Counted from the first letter of the stretch, positions 1 through 9,227 are shown. The stretch is 64,000 nucleotides of DNA from Rhizobiaceae bacterium (GCA_023953845.1 JAMLJC010000001.1:3792501-3856500), one strand, 5' to 3'. Notes: generated by a model from the sequence alone, not told the origin. Translations and numbers: made by a program.

Positions 1-1035
1 GTGCTCGCCTATTTCCTCGACCCCGTCGCCGACAGGCTTCAGGCACTCGGCCTTTCGCGAACGCTCGCGACGGTTATCATCGTGGTCGGCTTCGTTCTCT
101 TTTTCCTCGTCGCGTTGATGATCGTCGTGCCGGTCCTGGCGTCTCAGCTCGCCGATTTCCTGGCACGCATGCCGGAATATCTCGGCCGCCTGCAGCATCT
201 GATCACCAGCTTCAATCCCGATTGGCTTGAACGCCGCTTTGGCGTGAAGCCGGACGACCTCCGTGAGGGGATGAATTCGCTGCTGAGTTCGGGGGTCGGC
301 TTCATCACCACCATCTTCCAGTCCATCTGGAGTTCGGGCGTGGCGCTGTTCAGCTTCGCCGGCCTCTTCGTGGTGACGCCGGTCGTCGCTTTCTACATGC
401 TGCTCGACTGGGACAGAATGATCGCGGTGGTGGACAGCTGGGTGCCGCGCGACCACGTGCTGACCGTCCGCCAGATCGCCACCGACATCAATGCGGCGAC
501 CGCCGGATTCGTGCGCGGGCAGGGCACGCTCTGCCTCGTGCTCGGCATCATCTATGCCGTAGGCCTTACCGCGGTCGGCCTGAATTTCGGCATCCTGATA
601 GGACTGTTCGCCGGCTTCATCAGCTTCATACCCTATGTCGGGTCGCTGGTCGGTCTTCTCCTGTCGGTGGGCGTAGCTTTTGTCCAGTTCTGGCCGGAAT
701 GGCAGTGGATCGTCGCCGTCGCATGCGTATTCTTCCTTGGCCAGTTCCTGGAAGGCAATATCCTTCAGCCGCGCCTCGTCGGCAAAAGCGTCGGCCTTCA
801 TCCGGTCTGGCTTATGTTTGCCCTGTTCGCATTCGGCGCCTTGTTCGGCTTCGTCGGCCTGCTCATCGCGGTGCCGGCTGCGGCGGCCGTCGCCGTGCTG
901 GTCCGCTTCGCCATCTCGCGCTACCTCGAATCGCCGCTCTACAAGGGACACAGCGAGGTTGACGGCGTGGTGATCGAACCTCTGCCGCCAGTCCGCCGCA
1001 GGAGCAAGAAGGCGGGCCCGCCGCCTCCGCCATGA
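1..1035 (+). CDS. AI-2E family (PerM-like) transporter, 5' end missing
   Basis: The reading frame is open from the first base of the window, so the N-terminus lies upstream; the visible 344 residues start inside the first membrane region (AYFLDPVADRL), which in this family follows an initial helix. Hydrophobic segments are visible near residues 20-50, 110-135, 170-235 and 240-300, as expected for the AI-2E/PerM exporter-like family of polytopic inner-membrane proteins. The C-terminus is a basic, proline-rich cytoplasmic tail. Substrates differ or are unknown across the family and none can be assigned here. The stop codon overlaps the start of the next gene (ATGA), so the two are probably co-translated. 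Confidence 0.85.
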   Translation: MLAYFLDPVADRLQALGLSRTLATVIIVVGFVLFFLVALMIVVPVLASQLADFLARMPEYLGRLQHLITSFNPDWLERRFGVKPDDLREGMNSLLSSGVGFITTIFQSIWSSGVALFSFAGLFVVTPVVAFYMLLDWDRMIAVVDSWVPRDHVLTVRQIATDINAATAGFVRGQGTLCLVLGIIYAVGLTAVGLNFGILIGLFAGFISFIPYVGSLVGLLLSVGVAFVQFWPEWQWIVAVACVFFLGQFLEGNILQPRLVGKSVGLHPVWLMFALFAFGALFGFVGLLIAVPAAAAVAVLVRFAISRYLESPLYKGHSEVDGVVIEPLPPVRRRSKKAGPPPPP

Positions 1036-1733
1036 CGCAGGATCGTTTGCAGCCCAGGCAGCTTCCGCTCGAACTCGGACATGCGCCGGCATTTTCGCGC
1101 GATGATCTGATCCTGTCCCGCACCAACGAGGCCGCGGTGGCTTTGATCGAACGCTGGCCGGACTGGCCTTCGCCAGTGGTTGTCCTCGCAGGCCCCACCG
1201 GTTCGGGGAAGTCGCATATCGCTGCGATCTGGAGGGAAGAAGCACGGGCAACCGCATTGGACGCCAGCGCGCTTGACGCCCTTGCCATCGAGGCGGCGCG
1301 CAGGGGACCGGTTCTGATCGACGACGTGGACGGCGGCGGGATCGACGAGGCCGGCTTGTTCCACCTGATCAACACGGTGCGTCAGGAGAGCGGGCATCTT
1401 CTGCTCTGTGCGCGGCAGTTTCCCGCCGCATGGGGCGTGACGCTTCCCGATCTCGCATCCCGGCTCAAGGCTGCCGCAACCGTCGAGATCGGTGAACCGG
1501 ACGATGCGCTGCTATCGGGCGTCATCACCAAGCTCTTCGCCGACAGGCAGATCGAGGTCGAGCCGCATGTCGTGCAGTTCATCGTGCGGCGCATCGAGCG
1601 CTCGCTGTCGACCGCCATCAAGACCGTGGAGGCGCTCGACCGGGCCGCGCTGGAAACGAAGTCCCGTATTTCCCGGGCTCTTGCAGCGGACATCATCTCC
1701 GGAATGGAACGCACGGGGAACCAATCTCCGTGA
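1032..1733 (+). CDS. hdaA: HdaA-like DnaA-family regulatory ATPase
   Basis: This 233-residue protein looks like the AAA+ domain of DnaA without the DNA-binding domain IV. A Walker A loop (GPTGSGKS) lies at about residues 54-61 and a Walker B-like VLIDDVD near residue 97. The N-terminal RQLPLELGH resembles the clamp-binding segment of Hda proteins. In alphaproteobacteria HdaA works with the beta sliding clamp to promote ATP hydrolysis by DnaA and so limit re-initiation of replication. The start overlaps the stop of the upstream permease gene by four bases, a gene order I associate with Rhizobiales. A generic DnaA-like ATPase is the alternative; the position and size favour HdaA. Confidence 0.75.
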   Translation: MTQDRLQPRQLPLELGHAPAFSRDDLILSRTNEAAVALIERWPDWPSPVVVLAGPTGSGKSHIAAIWREEARATALDASALDALAIEAARRGPVLIDDVDGGGIDEAGLFHLINTVRQESGHLLLCARQFPAAWGVTLPDLASRLKAAATVEIGEPDDALLSGVITKLFADRQIEVEPHVVQFIVRRIERSLSTAIKTVEALDRAALETKSRISRALAADIISGMERTGNQSP

Positions 1734-1770
1734 CAGGCGTTTCGGCTGGTGTTCAGCAGGAGGTCATTCC

Positions 1771-2028
1771 ATGAAGAGTTTCATCGTCGCGGCTGTCGTT
1801 CTCGGGTCTGTGGCAATGCTCAGTGGGTGCAGCCAGACCGAGAAGGGCGCTGCGATCGGCGCTGTGGGTGGTGCGGCAGTCGGTGCAGCAGTCACCGGAA
1901 GCGCTGAAGGCGCCGCGGTCGGCGGCCTGATCGGCGGCACGGCGGGCGCCCTTATCGGCAACGCCAACGAACCGGGCAAGTGTTACTATCGCGGTCGCGA
2001 CGGGCGGCGCTACATCGCCAACTGCTGA
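1771..2028 (+). CDS. small glycine-zipper lipoprotein
   Basis: This 85-residue protein has a clear lipoprotein signal: basic Met-Lys start, hydrophobic core and lipobox LSGC with Cys20 as the expected lipidation site. It continues with a glycine zipper (repeated AAIGAVGGAAVGAAV and AAVGGLIGGTAGALIG), the arrangement of Rickettsia 17 kDa antigen/OmpA-like glycine-zipper proteins that insert in or span membranes. The short C-terminal CYYRGRDGRRYIANC carries two cysteines that could pair. A good ribosome site (AGGAGG at about 1758-1763) fixes the start. Probably an outer-membrane lipoprotein of unknown role. Confidence 0.8.
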   Translation: MKSFIVAAVVLGSVAMLSGCSQTEKGAAIGAVGGAAVGAAVTGSAEGAAVGGLIGGTAGALIGNANEPGKCYYRGRDGRRYIANC

Positions 2029-2061
2029 TCTGCTTGCCGGCGATCGACCGGATGGTATTTG

Positions 2062-2090
2062 AAGCGCCGCGGATGGTCTCCGCGGCGCTT
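2062..2090 (+). terminator. hairpin downstream of the glycine-zipper lipoprotein
   Basis: Perfect 12-bp inverted repeat (2062-2073 with 2079-2090) around a 5-nt loop, 33 bases after the lipoprotein stop codon. Only two T residues follow directly, so it is a weak intrinsic terminator or a 3'-end-stabilising hairpin. Confidence 0.5.
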
Positions 2091-2184
2091 GTGCGCTGAA
2101 TGGCTGCTGAGCCAATCCGCCGAAGTTGCCCACTCTGCCAAAATGTGAACAAGTGCCCTCCGCAAGACCATGCCGGACAGGGCG

Positions 2185-4230
2185 ATGAAGGACTTCCATT
2201 CCCTCTACAGTCACGACTTCCTGCGCATCGCATCCTGCGTACCCCGCGCACAGGTGGCCGATCCTGAATTTGCCGTTGAGGAGACGTTGCGCCTCGCGCG
2301 GGAGGGCGATGCCGACCATGTCGGCCTCATGCTCTTCCCGGAACTCGGCATCTCCTCCTACGCGATAGACGACCTCTTTTTTCAGGACGCTCTTCTGGAG
2401 GCCGTGGAGCGTGCGCTCGCCGATCTCGCCAAGGCCTCCGAGCAGCTCTTTCCAGCGCTGGTGGTCGGTGCGCCGCTACGCCGCGACGGACGCCTCTACA
2501 ACGCCGCCGTGGTGATCCATCGGGGCAAGATCCTCGGCGCGGTGCCGAAATCCTATCTGCCGAACTATCGCGAGTTTTACGAGCGACGGCACTTCACCGC
2601 CGGCGCCGATGTGGTCGGCCTGGAAATCACTATTGCCGGGAAGGTCGTGCCGTTCGGGACGGATCTCCTGTTCCGGTCGGAAGGTTCCGTTCCTTTCACG
2701 TTCCACGCCGAAATCTGCGAAGATATCTGGATACCGATCCCCCCTTCGACCCGGGCGGCAATGGCGGGCGCGGAGGTGCTGCTCAATCTGTCGGCCAGCA
2801 ACATCACAATCGGCAAGGCGGACGCGCGCCGTCTTCTCTGCGCCAGCCAGTCGGCGCGGGTGATCTCGGCCTATGCCTATTCCGCGGCCGGGCCTGGCGA
2901 ATCGACCACCGATCTCGCCTGGGACGGCCATGCCGCGATCTTCGAGAACGGCGATGCGCTTGGCGAAACCGAGCGTTTTCCGAAAAACGGCACATTCGTC
3001 ACCGCCGACATCGATCTCGGCCGCTTGCGGCAGGAACGCATGCGCATGAACACCTTTGGCGACAGCGTGCAGCGGGAACTGGGTCCTGACCACGCGTTCC
3101 GCACGGTGATGTTCACGCTCGATCGTCCAGCCACGACCGTGCCGTTACGCCGGCGCGTCGAGCGGTTCCCCTATGTTCCTGCCGATCCGTCACGTCTGCG
3201 CGAGGATTGCTACGAGGCCTACAACATCCAGGTACAGGGTCTTGCCAAGCGCCTTGCCGCCACCGGCCTGAAACATCTGGTCATCGGGGTGTCTGGCGGG
3301 CTCGATTCGACGCAGGCGCTCATCGTCGCCGCACGCGCCATGGACCGGATCGGTCTCGACCGGAAGAATGTGCTGGCCTACACGCTGCCCGGTTTCGCCA
3401 CCTCGGACAGCACGAAATCCAACGCATGGGCGCTGATGAACGCGCTCGGCGTCACCGGGGCGGAAATTGACATCAGGCCCACCGCCCGGCAGATGCTGGA
3501 AGACCTCGGTCACCCCTTCGCCAAGGGAGAGCCGGTCTATGACGTGACCTTCGAGAACGTGCAGGCCGGCCTGCGCACGGATTTCCTCTTCCGCCTCGCC
3601 AATCAGAAGGGCGGGCTGGTGGTCGGCACCGGCGACCTGTCGGAACTGGCGCTCGGCTGGTGCACGTTCGGCGTCGGCGATCACATGTCGCACTACAATG
3701 TCAACGGCTCGGTGTCGAAGACGCTTATCCAGCATCTGATCCGCTTCGTCGCGCGCTCGGGCGACGTGAGCGCGGAGACGGCGCGGATTCTCGATGCCAT
3801 CCTTGCAACGGAAATCTCACCCGAGCTGGTTCCGGCAGACGCAACCGGCACAATCCAGTCCACGCAGTCGATTGTCGGTCCCTATGCGTTGCAGGATTTC
3901 AACCTGTTCTATCTCAGCCGCTACGGTTTCCGTCCGTCCAAGATCGCCTTCCTGTCGCATCATGCGTGGCATGATGTGGAAAGCGGTGTCTGGCCGGTCG
4001 ATCTGCCGGCAGCCGACCGCCGCGCCTATTCGCTCGCTGAAATACGGGGCTGGCTGGAAGTGTTCCTGAAACGCTTCTTCACCAACCAGTTCAAGCGCTC
4101 GACACTGCCGAACGGCCCGAAGATCACCTCCGGCGGCTCGCTCTCGCCGCGCGGCGACTGGCGTGCGCCGTCCGACAGTTCTCCGAAAGTGTGGCTTGAG
4201 GAGCTGCGCCGGAACGTTCCCAAGGGCTGA
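2185..4230 (+). CDS. nadE: glutamine-dependent NAD(+) synthetase
   Basis: Two-domain NAD synthetase of about 681 residues, matching the glutamine-hydrolysing class. The N-terminal nitrilase-type glutaminase shows its triad: Glu53 in FPELGISS, Lys122 in VPKSYLPN and Cys178 in AEICEDIW. The C-terminal synthetase has the PP-loop IGVSGGLDST near residues 368-377. It makes NAD+ from deamido-NAD+, ATP and glutamine-derived ammonia. I chose the ATG at 2185 because MKDFHSLYSHDF aligns with the usual N-terminus; an in-frame ATG at 2170 is possible and would add five residues. Confidence 0.95.
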   Translation: MKDFHSLYSHDFLRIASCVPRAQVADPEFAVEETLRLAREGDADHVGLMLFPELGISSYAIDDLFFQDALLEAVERALADLAKASEQLFPALVVGAPLRRDGRLYNAAVVIHRGKILGAVPKSYLPNYREFYERRHFTAGADVVGLEITIAGKVVPFGTDLLFRSEGSVPFTFHAEICEDIWIPIPPSTRAAMAGAEVLLNLSASNITIGKADARRLLCASQSARVISAYAYSAAGPGESTTDLAWDGHAAIFENGDALGETERFPKNGTFVTADIDLGRLRQERMRMNTFGDSVQRELGPDHAFRTVMFTLDRPATTVPLRRRVERFPYVPADPSRLREDCYEAYNIQVQGLAKRLAATGLKHLVIGVSGGLDSTQALIVAARAMDRIGLDRKNVLAYTLPGFATSDSTKSNAWALMNALGVTGAEIDIRPTARQMLEDLGHPFAKGEPVYDVTFENVQAGLRTDFLFRLANQKGGLVVGTGDLSELALGWCTFGVGDHMSHYNVNGSVSKTLIQHLIRFVARSGDVSAETARILDAILATEISPELVPADATGTIQSTQSIVGPYALQDFNLFYLSRYGFRPSKIAFLSHHAWHDVESGVWPVDLPAADRRAYSLAEIRGWLEVFLKRFFTNQFKRSTLPNGPKITSGGSLSPRGDWRAPSDSSPKVWLEELRRNVPKG

Positions 4231-4326
4231 GGCCGCGAAACCCCTGACGATCGGGCGCATTGACGAATGCGCCGCATTGCGCGATGGCTCAACTTAACGA
4301 GCAATCGCAGCCAAGGATAGACGCTG

Positions 4327-4632
4327 ATGTCCGCGCGTATCTACAGCCCCGCAAAAACCGCCATGCAGTCCGGCAAGGCCAAGACCGGCCATTGGGTGTT
4401 GGAGTTCGATCCCGAGCAGCGCCGCAAGATCGATCCCCTGATGGGCTACACGACGTCCGGCGACATGAAGAGCCAGATCCGCCTCACTTTCGATACCCGG
4501 GAGGAAGCGATCGCCTATGCCACGCGCGAGGGCATAGCGTTCCGCGTGCAGGAGCCGAAGGAGGGCAAGCGCCGTCAGATTTCCTATTCCGACAATTTCC
4601 GGTATGACCGGAAAACGCCCTGGACGCACTGA
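4327..4632 (+). CDS. complex I accessory subunit, NDUFS4 (18 kDa) family
   Basis: This 101-residue protein starts ARIYSPAKTAMQSGKAKTGHWVLEF and carries the SDMKSQIRLTF-type and EEAIAYATREG segments of the ETC complex I (NDUFS4/ETC_CI_NDUFS4) family, a small accessory subunit of NADH:ubiquinone oxidoreductase that alphaproteobacteria share with mitochondria. It should sit on the peripheral arm of complex I. No nuo genes are nearby; in these bacteria the gene usually stands apart from the nuo operon. A modest purine-rich ribosome site (AAGGA) precedes the ATG. Confidence 0.85.
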   Translation: MSARIYSPAKTAMQSGKAKTGHWVLEFDPEQRRKIDPLMGYTTSGDMKSQIRLTFDTREEAIAYATREGIAFRVQEPKEGKRRQISYSDNFRYDRKTPWTH

Positions 4633-4649
4633 CCCGTCCCGGGTCCGAC

Positions 4650-4726
4650 GGTCCCGTAGCTCAGCTGGATAGAGCAACAGCCTTCTAAGCTGTGGGTCGC
4701 AGGTTCGAGCCCTGCCGGGATCGCCA
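4650..4726 (+). tRNA. tRNA-Arg (anticodon TCT)
   Basis: A complete cloverleaf can be drawn: acceptor GGTCCCG pairs with CGGGATC (one G-T pair), D-arm GCTCAGCTGGATAGAGC, anticodon stem ACAGC/GCTGT around loop CTTCTAA with TCT as anticodon, T-arm with GGTTCGAGCC, discriminator G and an encoded CCA at 4724-4726. It reads AGA codons. The convergent metallopeptidase gene ends 17 bases downstream. Confidence 0.97.
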
Positions 4727-4743
4727 TTTTACCCGAAACCGGA

Positions 4744-5814
4744 TTATTGGTCGCGCACCGAGCTGATGAGTTCGTGGACGAAGCGCAGCTTGACGATGAC
4801 AGGTTCGGACAGCACGAACGGATAGAAATCCCGCTGGCCCATGCTGCGGTTGATGCTGTTCATCGCCACCGTGACCGGCACCAGCGCCTCGACAAGTTGA
4901 TCCATGGTCGCCGCGCGATAGGGCCGGAAGTCGAGTTCGGTCGACAGCACTTCGGAGTCGGCGGCGCGCGGCTTGATGCTGATGCCGAAGGCGCGCGCCG
5001 TTTCCAGCGCATCGACGATATGCGTGTAGTGCGCCCAGGTTTCGGCAAAATCCTCCCACGGATGCGCGACGGCATAGGCGCTGATAAAATTCACCTGCCA
5101 GCCGGGCAGGGGGCCTGTGTCGTAGTGCCGGCGAAGCGCCGCGTCATAGTCTTCCGTTTCATCGCCGAAGACGGCGCGGAAGGCATCCAGCCGGCCGCCG
5201 TCACGCACGAGCTTGTCCCAGTAGTAGTGGCCGATCTCGTGACGGAAATGGCCGAGCAGCGTGCGGTAGGGCTCGCCCATCTGGGTGCGGCGGAACTCGC
5301 GCTCGGCGTCGTCGGCCTCGGCTATGTTCATGGTGATGACGCCGTCGGCATGGCCGGTCAGCGGCTTGAAGATCGTGCCGTCGGGATTGTTCACATCGGC
5401 GACGAAGTCGAAGACCAGCCCGCCATTCGGGTCCTCGATGCGGTCGCGGATTGGCAGGCGCCATAGCATCAGCGAATAGAACAGATGCCGCTTCGCCGCC
5501 TCGAGCTTCGCCCAGTTGGCGTGATTGCCCGGGATGGAAAGGTCGGGGATCAGCCGGTTGTGACGGCAGGCCACGCACATACCGGAGGCGTGGCCATCGT
5601 CCACCAGCCAGTTGCAGACGTCGAGGTCGGCGTTGCCGCAGAAGAGATAGGAGCTTCCGGGCTCCGCCAGCGCCGTCCATCTCTCGCCGTCAGGGGCCAC
5701 GGCCGTCATGGTGAATTTGGACGGCAGGTAGCCGAGCCTGTGGCCGCAATGGACGCAGGCGGAATTGATGAAATGAACGATGTTATGGCAATTCTGACAC
5801 TCGAAGAGTCTCAA
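4744..5814 (-). CDS. zinc-ribbon putative metallopeptidase (DUF2248/Peptidase_Mx type)
   Basis: This 356-residue protein opens with a zinc ribbon (Cys6, Cys9, Cys20, Cys23); further cysteines at about 59, 67, 80 and 83 suggest a second metal site. The C-terminal part carries a zincin motif HEIGH at residues 192-196. No signal peptide or membrane segment is seen, so it should be cytoplasmic. The architecture matches the family annotated as putative zinc-binding metallopeptidase with an N-terminal zinc-ribbon domain; I know of no defined substrate. It lies on the same strand 124 bases downstream of the transglutaminase/ATP-grasp operon and may belong to it. Confidence 0.85.
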   Translation of the reverse strand: MRLFECQNCHNIVHFINSACVHCGHRLGYLPSKFTMTAVAPDGERWTALAEPGSSYLFCGNADLDVCNWLVDDGHASGMCVACRHNRLIPDLSIPGNHANWAKLEAAKRHLFYSLMLWRLPIRDRIEDPNGGLVFDFVADVNNPDGTIFKPLTGHADGVITMNIAEADDAEREFRRTQMGEPYRTLLGHFRHEIGHYYWDKLVRDGGRLDAFRAVFGDETEDYDAALRRHYDTGPLPGWQVNFISAYAVAHPWEDFAETWAHYTHIVDALETARAFGISIKPRAADSEVLSTELDFRPYRAATMDQLVEALVPVTVAMNSINRSMGQRDFYPFVLSEPVIVKLRFVHELISSVRDQ

Positions 5815-5938
5815 GGCGATCCCTCACGAAAACTGCGTTCGGCGAACTTTCGTCCGTCGGCGCGAAGCCGTCATCAACGCGCTTGCCGTGCGGCGGTTGC
5901 CCGGACGCCCGATTTCTTGCGCCGTGCGATGATACGCC

Positions 5939-6820
5939 TCAACCCAGCGGAATGACGTCCACCGACTGCTCCGTCTTCTGGTCGCCCGACGTCCAGAGAA
6001 CGCCCTTGACCGGCGCGACATCGGAATAGTCGCGTCCGCGCGCGACGACGACATGGTCCTGCCCGACCAGAAGCGCGTTGGTCGGGTCGAACTCGATCCA
6101 TCCGGCTTCCGATCCGCACCACGCCTGCACCCAGGCATGCATAGCGTCCGCACCCTCCAGACGGGGCTTTCCCTTCGGCGGTTCGGTGCGCAGGAAGCCG
6201 CTTACATAGCCGGCCGGCACGCCGATCTCGCGCAGGCAGGCGATCATGATGTGCGTGAAATCCTGGCAGACGCCCTTGCGCGCCGCGAACGCTTCTTCGA
6301 GCGGCGTGTCGACCGTGGTGGCGTCGCCGTCGTAGGCAAGGTCGGCGTGCAGCGCGAGATTGAGCGCCCGCACCGCCTCGAAAGTGCTCATTTCGGGTCT
6401 GACATGGGCATGCGCATAGTCCGCGATCGCAGTGCTCTGGCCCACCAGAGGCGATGCGCCGATGAAATGATGCGGCGAACGCGCATCGAGAGTGCGCACT
6501 GCAGCGACTTCGTCCGGCAACGCCGATAGAAGGGGCGAGAGATCGAATTCGCTGGCTTCGGCATAGCGTTCGACGCGCGCACGGACGGCGAATTCCACCC
6601 TGTCGTGGCTGTCGCCGAAAATCACTTCGGTCGTGCGGTTGCCGAAGAAATCGTAGCTATCCATGCGCTCCTTGGCGGCCGGTCTGGTGTCGAAGGAACC
6701 GACAATCAGCCGCTGCCCGGCAGAAGCGCCGTCCATCGGCATCAGGCGCAGAAGATGGCGTCCCCCATTGGCGGAGCGATCATATTCGGAGGCGATGGTG
6801 AGTTTGATTTCGTAGAGCAT
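5939..6820 (-). CDS. transglutaminase-like protein (N-terminal beta domain plus TGase core)
   Basis: This 293-residue protein starts with the bacterial transglutaminase-like N-terminal beta region (YEIKLTIASEYDRS) and continues with a papain-fold core showing a plausible triad: Cys185 in RKGVCQDFTH, His228 in DAMHAWVQAW and Asp245 in WIEFDPTNA. Such proteins are thought to cleave or transfer amide bonds; substrates are mostly unknown. There is no signal peptide. It starts seven bases after the stop of the ATP-grasp/alpha-E gene and is the third gene of a tight operon, implying a shared peptide or gamma-glutamyl-type substrate (inference). Confidence 0.9.
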   Translation of the reverse strand: MLYEIKLTIASEYDRSANGGRHLLRLMPMDGASAGQRLIVGSFDTRPAAKERMDSYDFFGNRTTEVIFGDSHDRVEFAVRARVERYAEASEFDLSPLLSALPDEVAAVRTLDARSPHHFIGASPLVGQSTAIADYAHAHVRPEMSTFEAVRALNLALHADLAYDGDATTVDTPLEEAFAARKGVCQDFTHIMIACLREIGVPAGYVSGFLRTEPPKGKPRLEGADAMHAWVQAWCGSEAGWIEFDPTNALLVGQDHVVVARGRDYSDVAPVKGVLWTSGDQKTEQSVDVIPLG

Positions 6821-6827
6821 CGACCGT

Positions 6828-9227
6828 TCACAGCAGATAGGCGTCGGTCAGCAGGTCGGAAATTTCCATCAGCCGCCGGCCGTAGTCCCGAAGCTCGCGG
6901 ATATCGACTTCCTCCGGGCGCTGCACGGCAAGATCGGTATGCAGGCGCAGCACCGCGCGCGAGAGAAGCGAAAGATGGCCGCCCTCTTCGGCCTGGGGAA
7001 GCCTCGCCACCTGGTCCCGGATCTCGGTCAGGTGATAAAGAACCGCGCGCGGGTTGAGCTCGTCGAGCGCCAGAAGATCGACCACCGTCGCGCGGGTCGT
7101 GTTCACGGCGTAACGGCGGCGGTGGGACATCGTGCTGTCGCCGACCTCGATGGCGAGGTCGAGCGAACCGCTGGGCGCCTTCCTGTCGGTCAGGCTGGCG
7201 AGTATCGCGCACATGGCGACGGCGCGTTCCAGCGAGCGGCCGATGCTGAGGAACCGCCAGCCGGTGAAGCGATACATGTTCTCGTGCACCAGACCGGAAA
7301 AGCCCGTGATCTTGCGCAGGAGCACGCCCATGGCGCGTGCATTGTCGTGACCGGGGGTCACCGTCCGCGCCAGCTTGGCGGCGGTATCGGCGAGATCGTT
7401 GAGCGCCATCCAGCCGTCGATCGAAAAACGGTCACGGATCTTGCCGGCGCTGATGAGCGCCGAAGCGAGATCGGCGCGCAGGGCGCCCGGAATGCTCTGC
7501 TCAGGGTCGATGCCGGATTGTTCCATCAAGGCGGCGAGATGGGCGATCAGCGGCGTTTCCGTGAACCCCGCCTCCGCCAGCCTGATATGATAGGCGCGCA
7601 GCAGCCTGAGCGTCCCCTCGGCGCGTTCCACATAGCGTCCGAGCCAGTACAAATTGTCGGCCGCGCGGCTCGGCAGGCTACCGTGTTGGGGCCGGACATA
7701 GGGAGCGGTCTCCTCGGGAAGCATCGTTTCCGGTTTCACCGGACTGTCGCTCACCACCCAGACGTCGGCCACCGAGCCGCCGCGCTGCATGGCCATGGCG
7801 CTCGGGTCCTGCGACTTGCCGATGCGTGCGAAGCCGCCCGGCATGACCTGCCAGCCTTCCGACGTACGGGCAAGGAAGATGCGCAGGCTCGCGGGACGGG
7901 GTGTCAGCGCTCCGTCGACCATGACGGGAGTCGTGGACAGGGTGACGGCCTCCTGCGCCACGATCAGGGCGCCGGCGCGATCGGACAGCGCTCCGATGGC
8001 ACTGCCCGCCTCGTACGTCGTGACTGCCCCAAACTCGCGCGATGCGCCGTTCATACTGCCTGGCGAATTGGCGAAAGCCGACCCCAGGATCAGCCGATGC
8101 AGGTTGGCGGCCACTTCTGCCCGGGCGGATGCTGCGCCGCACCACCATGTGGCGATGTTCGGCATGGCAAGCGGCTCGCCGCGCAGATACTGCGCGATGC
8201 GGGGCATGAAGGCGAGGAAACCCGGCGTCTCCAGAACGCCGCTGCCCAGCGCGTTCACGAGCGAGACATTGCCGCGCCGCGCCGCGCCCATCAGGCCCGC
8301 GACGCCGAGTTTCGACGTGCCGTTGAGCTCCAGCGGGTCCGCATAGGCGGCATCGAGGCGCCGCCACAGGACGCTGATCGGATGATTGCCGGAAACCGTG
8401 CGCACCATCGCCTTGCCGTCGGCGACGGTGAGATCCTCGCCTTCGAGCAGCATGAGGCCGAGATAGCGCGCGATGTAGGCGTGCTCGTAATAGGTGTCAT
8501 TGTGCTGTCCCGGCGTCAGGATGCCGACGCGACTGCCGTCTTCGGCGCGCATGTCGTTCAGCGCATCGCGGAACGCGCGGAAGAAGCCAGCGAGGCGCAG
8601 GATGCTGGCATCGGCATAGAATTCGCTGAAGACGCGCGACGTCGCCACGCGGTTCTCCAGCGCGAAGCCGGCGCCGGACGGTGCCTGCGTCCGATCCTGC
8701 AGCACCCACCAGCCGCCCTCCGGTCCGCGTCCGATGTCGAACGCGACGAAATTGAGGAAGTGGCCGCCGCGCGGCACGATGCCGACGGCGGGTCGAAGCC
8801 ATTCCGGGTTGAGCGCGACCAGCGAGGGCGGCAAAAGCCCGTCCCGCACCAGCGCGTTGGGGCCGTAGAGATCGGCGGCCACCGCTTCCAGAATGTCCGC
8901 GCGCTGGATGAGCGCAGCCGAGATCGCCTGCCATTCGCTCTCGTGGATCAGGACCGGAAGATGACTCAGCGGCCATGCGCGCTCGGCGGAATCCTTCTGA
9001 CCGTACTGACGGAAGAACACCCCGGCGTCATGTAGATACTCGTCGCCCCGCGCGAAACGCCGGGCAAGCTCGTCCGGTGAAAGGCGCGTCAGGTGGCGGA
9101 TGAACGACCGCCAGACGGGGCGGATCGCGCCCTCGGCGGTCATCAGTTCGTCGGTTGCGCCCGCGAGCGGGCGATAATCGATGGACGGCCTGGCGCGATC
9201 GGCTTTGGAAAGGCCGCGTCCCGACAT
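6828..9227 (-). CDS. circularly permuted ATP-grasp ligase fused to an alpha-E domain
   Basis: One 799-residue chain. The first part (about residues 1-500) matches the circularly permuted type 2 ATP-grasp family, with motifs such as PRGGHFLNFVAFD, LQDRTQAPSGAG, RVGILTPG, SLVNALGSGVLE and MPNIATWWCG. From about residue 516 the alpha-E domain begins (LPSRAADNLYWLGRYVERAEG), a helical domain almost always linked to this ATP-grasp. The two are often separate neighbouring genes; here they are fused. ATP-grasp enzymes form amide or ester bonds through acyl-phosphates; the product here is unknown. Gaps of 2 and 7 bases to its neighbours indicate one operon. Confidence 0.9.
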   Translation of the reverse strand: MSGRGLSKADRARPSIDYRPLAGATDELMTAEGAIRPVWRSFIRHLTRLSPDELARRFARGDEYLHDAGVFFRQYGQKDSAERAWPLSHLPVLIHESEWQAISAALIQRADILEAVAADLYGPNALVRDGLLPPSLVALNPEWLRPAVGIVPRGGHFLNFVAFDIGRGPEGGWWVLQDRTQAPSGAGFALENRVATSRVFSEFYADASILRLAGFFRAFRDALNDMRAEDGSRVGILTPGQHNDTYYEHAYIARYLGLMLLEGEDLTVADGKAMVRTVSGNHPISVLWRRLDAAYADPLELNGTSKLGVAGLMGAARRGNVSLVNALGSGVLETPGFLAFMPRIAQYLRGEPLAMPNIATWWCGAASARAEVAANLHRLILGSAFANSPGSMNGASREFGAVTTYEAGSAIGALSDRAGALIVAQEAVTLSTTPVMVDGALTPRPASLRIFLARTSEGWQVMPGGFARIGKSQDPSAMAMQRGGSVADVWVVSDSPVKPETMLPEETAPYVRPQHGSLPSRAADNLYWLGRYVERAEGTLRLLRAYHIRLAEAGFTETPLIAHLAALMEQSGIDPEQSIPGALRADLASALISAGKIRDRFSIDGWMALNDLADTAAKLARTVTPGHDNARAMGVLLRKITGFSGLVHENMYRFTGWRFLSIGRSLERAVAMCAILASLTDRKAPSGSLDLAIEVGDSTMSHRRRYAVNTTRATVVDLLALDELNPRAVLYHLTEIRDQVARLPQAEEGGHLSLLSRAVLRLHTDLAVQRPEEVDIRELRDYGRRLMEISDLLTDAYLL

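Noticed and set aside
1492..2028. Long frame (178 codons) running into the glycine-zipper lipoprotein from inside hdaA
   Set aside because: The part before 1771 overlaps hdaA in another frame; a strong ribosome site and signal peptide mark 1771 as the start.
6939..9035. 698-codon plus-strand frame opposite the ATP-grasp/alpha-E gene
   Set aside because: Overlaps a confidently identified gene along its whole length and shows no recognisable motif.
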